This document shows, piece after piece, positions 58,301 to 64,000 of a stretch of 64,000 nucleotides of DNA (its first letter is position 1; each line of letters begins with the position of its first letter). The stretch spans positions 16,598,556 to 16,662,555 of the forward strand of contig JAIUCV010000001.1 of NCBI GenBank assembly GCA_026724425.1, given 5' to 3'. The notes under the pieces were generated by a model, which worked only from the letters and a program-made list of their open reading frames with translations, searched no databases and was not told the DNA's origin. The translations under genes and the position numbers were made by a program. This stretch comes from Erythrophleum ivorense. Its lineage: Eukaryota > Streptophyta > Magnoliopsida > Fabales > Fabaceae.

Positions 58301-60000
58301 TATATTTATATATTACTTTATGCATATATTATTTTTTATATATAATAAATTTAAAATAATTTGATTTAAGTCATTTTTAATATAATTTATAAATATATTA
58401 GAATTTAATAAATATATAAATGAATATAGATAATTTTAAAAATAAAATTTTCATTAAAAATATGGATAAGTTTAAAATAAATTTATTTTCTTTTATTATT
58501 TGTTATTAAAAAATATAAAGGTTATAATATTATTATTATTATACATTGTTTATAAATTAAATAGTACAATATAATGTAATAATAAATTATATATTATATA
58601 ATAATAATGATACTGTTTATATTTATATGTATATTTTTCCTTTTATTTGTGTGTATATATATATATTTAAAAGAGTCATTGAAAAAATAGCCATTAGATA
58701 ACCATTATATATTCTTGTTATATATATATATATATATATCTCTACAATATTTTCATTTAACTTATTCTCTCTTTTCACTCTATTTTATCCTCTCCTTTTA
58801 TATCTCAATTACTTTATTTTACTCTCTTCACAAATCTAAATTTTCTTTAGTTTTACTATATTGCTTCAAATTATGTTGTTCATTGTCGATATTTATTTTG
58901 GTGAGGTTTGCTCATTGTGGAGATTTATTTGCTCGAAGAATAGGAAGTATGTATATATATTTAGTTTAATAATATATGTATGAAATATTTATGTAATTTA
59001 TTAAATGTAAATAATTGCTTTATTGTATAAAAATATTATTAGTTTAGATTTTTAAGTGAAAATTAAAAGTTGTGGTAGTAGTAATAATTTAAGTGATATA
59101 AAGAAAATGTTATTTATTTGGTAATAGTTATATCTTTTATCTTTTTATTATGTTAAAATAATAATTTTTTAAGTATCATTGATTTATTTTAATTTATTAG
59201 GATATTATTTTTATGTATAAATTAAATAATAACATGCATAAATTAATTAAAAATAAATAAATTAATATATTCATATATATATATATATTTAATATAATAT
59301 TAATAAATAAATTAGTACAAAATATATTATCAATATTTATAATTTTTTTATTAATTATATATTTTTATATTTTTATATTTTTTATTTATACAATTATATA
59401 TAAATTATAATTTTATAAATATAATATAAATTAAAAATTATTTTGGGAATGACACCCTTCATGTGAAAGGTGAAATACACTTTATTGCTTTGTTTTTTAC
59501 CTTTCACGTGAAGAATTGCAATGAGATATATATATATATATATATATATATTATTTATATATATATTATTTATTTATTTATTTAAAAGATAAAGATGAAA
59601 GATATTTTTATATGAAGATATTTATTTTTTTAATTTTACATATATTTTATATCTTTATATATATTCCATATTTTCTTCTTTTATTTTCAATCTTTATATT
59701 CAAATTTCTTTCTTATACTTCTTTTCTTATTTTCTCTCACATTTTCTCTTATTTTTCAAAGTTAAGTGATATTCTTACTTATTACTCTTATTTAATTTTA
59801 TTATTATAATATGTTTCAAATTAAATGCTTTATAGTTGAGTATATATCAAATCAAATGATCGATGTGAAGCAGCAAGTGAAACTATGATACTTACATGAT
59901 GAAACAACATGAAGGAGGGAGTTTATGTATGCCTACAGATAATTTTTATATATAGATAAGAATATATAATATAAATCACTAATATTTATATTTCTTTTTA
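58301..60000. other. Very AT-rich interior of the CACTA element
   Basis: No coding signal is seen. Simple (TA)n runs and one 15-bp inverted repeat around a G-box (59457-59513) are the only structured elements. Frames at 58715-58969 and 59612-59809 are low-complexity. Confidence 0.45.
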
Positions 60001-60002
60001 GA

Positions 60003-61332
60003 TGTAAGGAAAAACATCACAAGGTGAATCTCTTTATCTTCAAGTTTGGCAAGGATGTGAAGTTGAGAAAAAGCTAATCAGAACAAACGAAATAGAGTAA
60101 TATTTTTATTAATTACTTATTTTTCTAACATCTATTTACCATATATTTTAGTTATATGGAAATTTAATTAAAATAAATTTAATTTATTTTTCAATTAGAT
60201 TTATACCAGTTGGTCAGATTGTTGGTGAATATATTCTTGCCATTATATAATGCAATTATAATGGCTCATATAATTGTCTTTCAAAAGTTCTTGAACCAAT
60301 CAGAAATATATATGTGGTATAAATTGAGATATTTCTAATTGAAAATAAGTGAAAAAATTTATTCTTGCAGAAATATTATTGTTGGATTCCAAAACAACAT
60401 CATAAAGTTTATCAAGTATTTTTCATCATGTCAAAAATAAATTGAAGAACTTAATTGGATATGCACAAAGTCAAGGAAAAAAGCCAAGTTGGATTAGAGA
60501 AGATATATGAAATAAACTATGTACTAATTGGAAGTCTATAATTCCAACAAAGAAGTGAAAAAGAAAAAAAGAAAAAGAAAGCATCTAGCTCTAATTCTAA
60601 TCCATCTTTTCATGTTGGAGGTACTGTTCCAGCAAGTTATTATTGGGAGGAGCTTCGAAAACAATTAGGTAGAGCACCAACTCCAACCAAGCTTCACTAT
60701 CGTATCCATTATAAAAATGGCAAATTGATTTATAGAAAATCAAAAACTATATTTGTAAGAATAATTTTATATTCAATATGTTTTTAATTTTTATTTATCA
60801 ATAATATATACTAATTTATGTTTTATGAGTTTTTTAAAATTAATGTTTATTTTTATTTATCAATAATATATTAATTCATTGTTTATGAATTTTTTTTCAG
60901 AATGAATATATCAAGCTTAAAGGTACAGATCTAAATACTATAAATATTCTTTTTATGGAATCAATATCTTCACAACAATTATCTGAAGAAATAAATCTTT
61001 GGATGCACGTATCTGGAGGAAGAAAGAGTGGAGGAATGATCTATGATCTTGGAAATATGTCACAAAAAATAGAAAGAAATCCAATATATGATTTTAAATA
61101 CAAAGTGTTAGATTATGAAAAGAAATATGCAAGTGATGTTAGAGCTATATTTCCTCCAAATGAAACATATCAAGATATTGGCCCATTACATCCCAATGTT
61201 AGCAGTGTGTTACACCCATATAATTTACAATTTCAAGAAAATAAAATAGTTATTCAAACCCTTCAAGAAAAGATTAATACATATAAAAGTTATAATCAAA
61301 ATCTTTGTGATAATAATAATAATAATATATAA
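60003..61332 (+). pseudogene. First plant-transposase (Transposase_24/TNPA-type) module
   Basis: Fragments appear in the order of the family. An FIPVGQIVGEY-like segment (60205-60240) is followed by GYAQSQGKKPSWIREDI (60455-60510, then an in-frame TGA where Trp is expected). Next come an exon ending KLIYRKSKTIF with donor GTAAGA at 60755 and acceptor TTTTTTTTCAG at 60900, and an exon 60901-61332 with NEYIKLKG, EEINLWMHVSGGRKSGG and YDLGNMSQ. This last exon carries the conserved WL/WM...GGRK..G...G signature. The end is coiled-coil-like (LQEKINTYKSYNQNL). Several stops upstream of 60570 show it is broken. Confidence 0.75.
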
Positions 61333-61463
61333 ATTTTTATGTTTATATAAATTGTTTATAATTTTATTATTAATTATATATAGATATTTGTGTATTGATA
61401 TGATATTTAAAATATAGTACAATGAGTTTGATTAGATTGATATATTTATATTTTTAATATTTG

Positions 61464-61502
<39 letters not shown>

Positions 61503-61753
61503 GTATATCTTGTACTTCATGCTTTCACAAAAATTCTTTTGCCTCTCTTACATCCTCCCTTCTTTCGTCCTTCTCACATCTTCACTTCCATTATCTTTCT
61601 CCCACCCTCACTTTGTCATCTGAGGCAACCAGCATCATCAACATATAAATTACAACAAGTAAGAGTAGTTTTTTTTATTAATTTATTTTGATTTCATGTT
61701 TTAAGAAATTTATTCACATAAATTTATTGTTTTTTACAAATTAATTTATTTAG

Positions 61754-63108
61754 ATGTATCAACGAGAATCATCTTTTAGTAGGGGTTACTCACAATCTCA
61801 ACATACTATTTCAAAGTTTCAAAATCCAACTCCCGAATTTCAAATTCCAACTTCTATTCAAAAACAATTTATTGAACCTAAAGGCGATGAGTTATTATTT
61901 AATTTTCTAATATTATTTCAATTTATTTTAATTATAAGTATTTGTATAATTAACTAATAAATCTTCAATTTTTGAAGATTTAAACCAAATAATAATAAAG
62001 TTTGAGCATGGATAATAAATATTTTTAAAAGCAAATATGAAGGTCCTTGGAGTTGGAGTAGTTGGAAAGATGCTCCTCCTGAATATCAAACATTATGGTT
62101 TACTGAATTTAAGGTAAATTTTGTTGCTTATATTTTTTTATATAATCATAATATCATGTATTTTATATTTTAATAATTGTAGTCTTTAATTTTTTTAAAA
62201 AGTATTATCAGTGGAGTTTTGATGATAATGATAAAATTAGGAAGAATTGGAAAAAGAAAGTGGTTGATTGGCTTAGAGATTTAATTGGTAAAGCACATAA
62301 GACAGGAAAAAGGCCTAATTGGATTAGAGAATCCATTTGGGAAGACTTGTATGCAAAATGAAATACTTTATAATATCAATCACTTCGAGAATGAATGAGA
62401 AATAATAAAGCCTCTAGTTCTATATTTGGTTCATCGTTACATATTAGGGAATCTATATCAATGCTTGAACATGCCAAAAGATTGGTAATCAATTTTATTT
62501 TTTTAAAATATTTATTAATAATTTTAAATATATATTTATCTATTAATATGAATTTTTATTTTGCAGGCATGAGAATTAAGAAGACCACCAATATATTCTG
62601 AGGTCTTCTTAAAAACTCATCAACGTAAAGGAGTTTGGATTGATAGAAAATCTCAACTGTTTATGTAATTATGATTTTATTTTTAATTTATATTTGTAAT
62701 TATAATTTTATTTATAATTTTTTTATTTATTCTATTATTTGCTTTTTAGAATGAATATACACATCTAAAAGATTTATGTGAAAGCAGAGGAGAGAGTGTT
62801 TCAGAATTAGATTTATGGCTACAAGCTGCTAGAGGAAAAAAAAAAGGTTCAATTTATGGTATTGGAAGTATATCTGATAATATATTAAGAAATCCTATAT
62901 TTGAATATATTGATACTCAATATCCAACATATCATCACTCTTCTTATATCTAAGAAATTGTAAGGAATGAATTTATAAGTTTGGCTCAACAAACCTATGA
63001 TGCCCAGCTTGAAGAACAAAGATTACAAATTAAACAGCTTCGACAAGAACTAGATGAATTCAGAAGTATTTGTTCAACATCTTTCACAACAACAACATCA
63101 AGATGATG
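61754..63108 (+). pseudogene. Second plant-transposase (Transposase_24/TNPA-type) module
   Basis: Fragments are MYQRESSFSRGYSQSQ (61754), EGPWSWSSWKDAPPEYQTLW (about 62040), a KYYQWSFDDNDKIRKNW block through DLIGKAHKTGKRPNWIRES (62203-62340), SIFGSSLHIRESISMLEHAK (about 62415), and an exon after AG at 62750. This exon has NEYTHLKDL, ELDLWLQAARGKKKGS and YGIGSISDN. A coiled-coil-like end QLEEQRLQIKQLRQELDE lies at about 63007-63060. It is more complete than the first module and only moderately similar to it. In-frame stops occur near 62360, 62380, 62570 and 62952. Confidence 0.78.
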
Positions 63109-63237
63109 CTAGGCCAAGTTCTTTTTATAAACCAGATATTTCTCATTTAGATAATAAGAATGCAGATGATAATATCAATGAAAATGAAGATAATTGTTAA
63201 ATTTTCTTTCAAGTGCTAAAAAATTGAAGATCTTGAT

Positions 63238-63945
63238 AGTCTTTAGACTTAATTTGTGTTAACCTTATGCAAATTGGAGACTATGTTTCCCCCAACTTTC
63301 TTTAACATCATGGTCTACTTGACAGTTCACTTGGCAAGGGAGGCAATACTTAGTGGACCTGTTCAATGCCGATAGATGTATCCTATCGAAAGGTAACCCA
63401 TTCTATTACAATTAATTGTCATAAATTTATTTTTCATCACTAATGGATGTACCATATTAAGTGTAGCTTATGTGTGTAGGTATTTAAGGACACGTAAAGC
63501 ATATGTTTGAAATAAGGCTCGTTGAGAAGGTTATTTGGCAGAAGAAAGCCTTACATTTTGCTCACGATACTTAAAGAATATCCCAACCAAGTTTGATAGA
63601 CCTACTAGAAACAACGATATAATTGAGACAACTAGTAAGATTTCTATCTTCTAAAGAAGTGGCCAACCAAGAGGGCACTTTAAATTAATCACTCTATCTT
63701 ATGAAGAGTTCCATCAAGCTAAGATGTATGTGCTTCAAAATTGTGTTGAAATAGAGCCATTCATTGAGTAAGTTAACATTACTTCCCTAATGTTTTATAA
63801 AAAGATAATGTTTTGTATTGCCTTAACTAGCTTGTATAACGCAGGGAGCATAGGAAGGAGATTGAAGCACAAGCTTCATCAGTAAATGAAAGACATTATA
63901 AGGAGTTTCCTGATTTGTTTCGTGCACATGTAGGTGTTGGTCTAA
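63238..63945 (+). pseudogene. DUF4218-like C-terminus of a TNPD/TNP2-type CACTA transposase
   Basis: The translation gives LCKLETMFPPTFFNIMVYL, then LAREAILSGPVQCR (TAG where Trp is expected) and MYPIER, ending at an intron donor at 63392. After the acceptor near 63480 come YLRTRKAYV, EGYLAEESLTFCSRYL, IEPFIEEHRKEIEAQ and VNERHYKEFPDLFRAHV. This is the conserved DUF4218 region and the tail that follow the TNP2 catalytic domain in plant CACTA transposases. The catalytic part that should precede it is absent; only about 130 bases separate it from the preceding module. Stops and frameshifts are present. Confidence 0.78.
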
Positions 63946-64000
63946 TTTATTGTGTTAATTTCATTACATGATCTTTTAATGGTAACAAAGAGTTCTTTAT

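Larger units (their letters stand above)
57605..64000 (+). mobile_element. CACTA (En/Spm) DNA transposon, left end and interior
   Basis: The terminus CACTACAAAAAATC begins at 57605, preceded by TTA (possible 3-bp duplication). A subterminal repeat zone follows to about 58300. The interior carries two degraded Transposase_24-type modules and a DUF4218-like transposase C-terminus, all plus strand. The right terminus is not in the window, so whether all parts belong to one element is unproven. Several (TA)n runs (58719-58738, 59526-59550, 61471-61497) lie in the non-coding parts. Confidence 0.82.

Noticed and set aside
61225..61422. 65-codon minus-strand frame
   Set aside because: Isoleucine/asparagine-rich shadow of the AT-rich end of the transposase exon.
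1..64000. CRISPR arrays, operons, bacterial integrases or phage modules
   Set aside because: Every tandem repeat seen is a satellite, a minisatellite or transposon-derived; gene structure is eukaryotic with introns.

Overview
The window is from a flowering-plant nuclear genome, almost certainly a dicot. It is AT-rich, has short exons with GT-AG introns, and carries plant-type LINE, Ty1/copia, Ty3/gypsy, CACTA, hAT-MITE and SINE sequences. I cannot name the species from sequence alone. Only two protein-coding genes look intact, and both lie on the minus strand in the right half. One (48517-49445) is a three-exon early-nodulin-like/phytocyanin gene. The other (53107-55552) is a four-exon group A bZIP gene most like Arabidopsis GBF4. 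Neither is annotated beyond its coding exons.

Positions 1-43.8 kb are almost entirely repeats. A long LTR family (about 3.6-3.9 kb, ends TGTAAY...TTACA) occurs five times: 1-2121 (partial, minus), 4285-8001 (plus), 14659-21861 (plus, interrupted), 16766-20362 (minus) and 31269-35145 (plus). Three of these are solo LTRs with perfect 5-bp target-site duplications. From 8.6 to 30.3 kb there is a four-level nest. An L1-type LINE is split by a copia retrotransposon (9734-24657, both LTRs and the primer-binding site visible). The copia gag is split by a solo LTR, which is itself split by an opposite-strand solo LTR. A tRNA-derived SINE sits separately in the LINE endonuclease region. Ty3/gypsy pol remnants on the minus strand (30326-30612 and 39382-40860) end at the same TGTAACATTC LTR start, which links the long LTR family to Ty3/gypsy.

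Positions 35-48 kb hold an unclassified interspersed repeat, a hAT-type MITE with an 8-bp duplication (37056-37690), a short orphan reading frame, a decayed 5S-rRNA-like stretch (38944-39025), a second related LTR (about 41399-43832) and a diverged tandem array (about 44950-46300). The gene-bearing segment runs from 48.5 to 55.6 kb. From 57605 to the window end lies a CACTA (En/Spm) element. It has a CACTAC terminus, a subterminal repeat zone, two successive degraded plant-transposase (Transposase_24-type) modules and a DUF4218-like transposase C-terminus.

No rRNA or tRNA genes, CRISPR arrays or bacterial-type features were seen. All repeat coding regions carry stops or frameshifts and are treated as pseudogenes.
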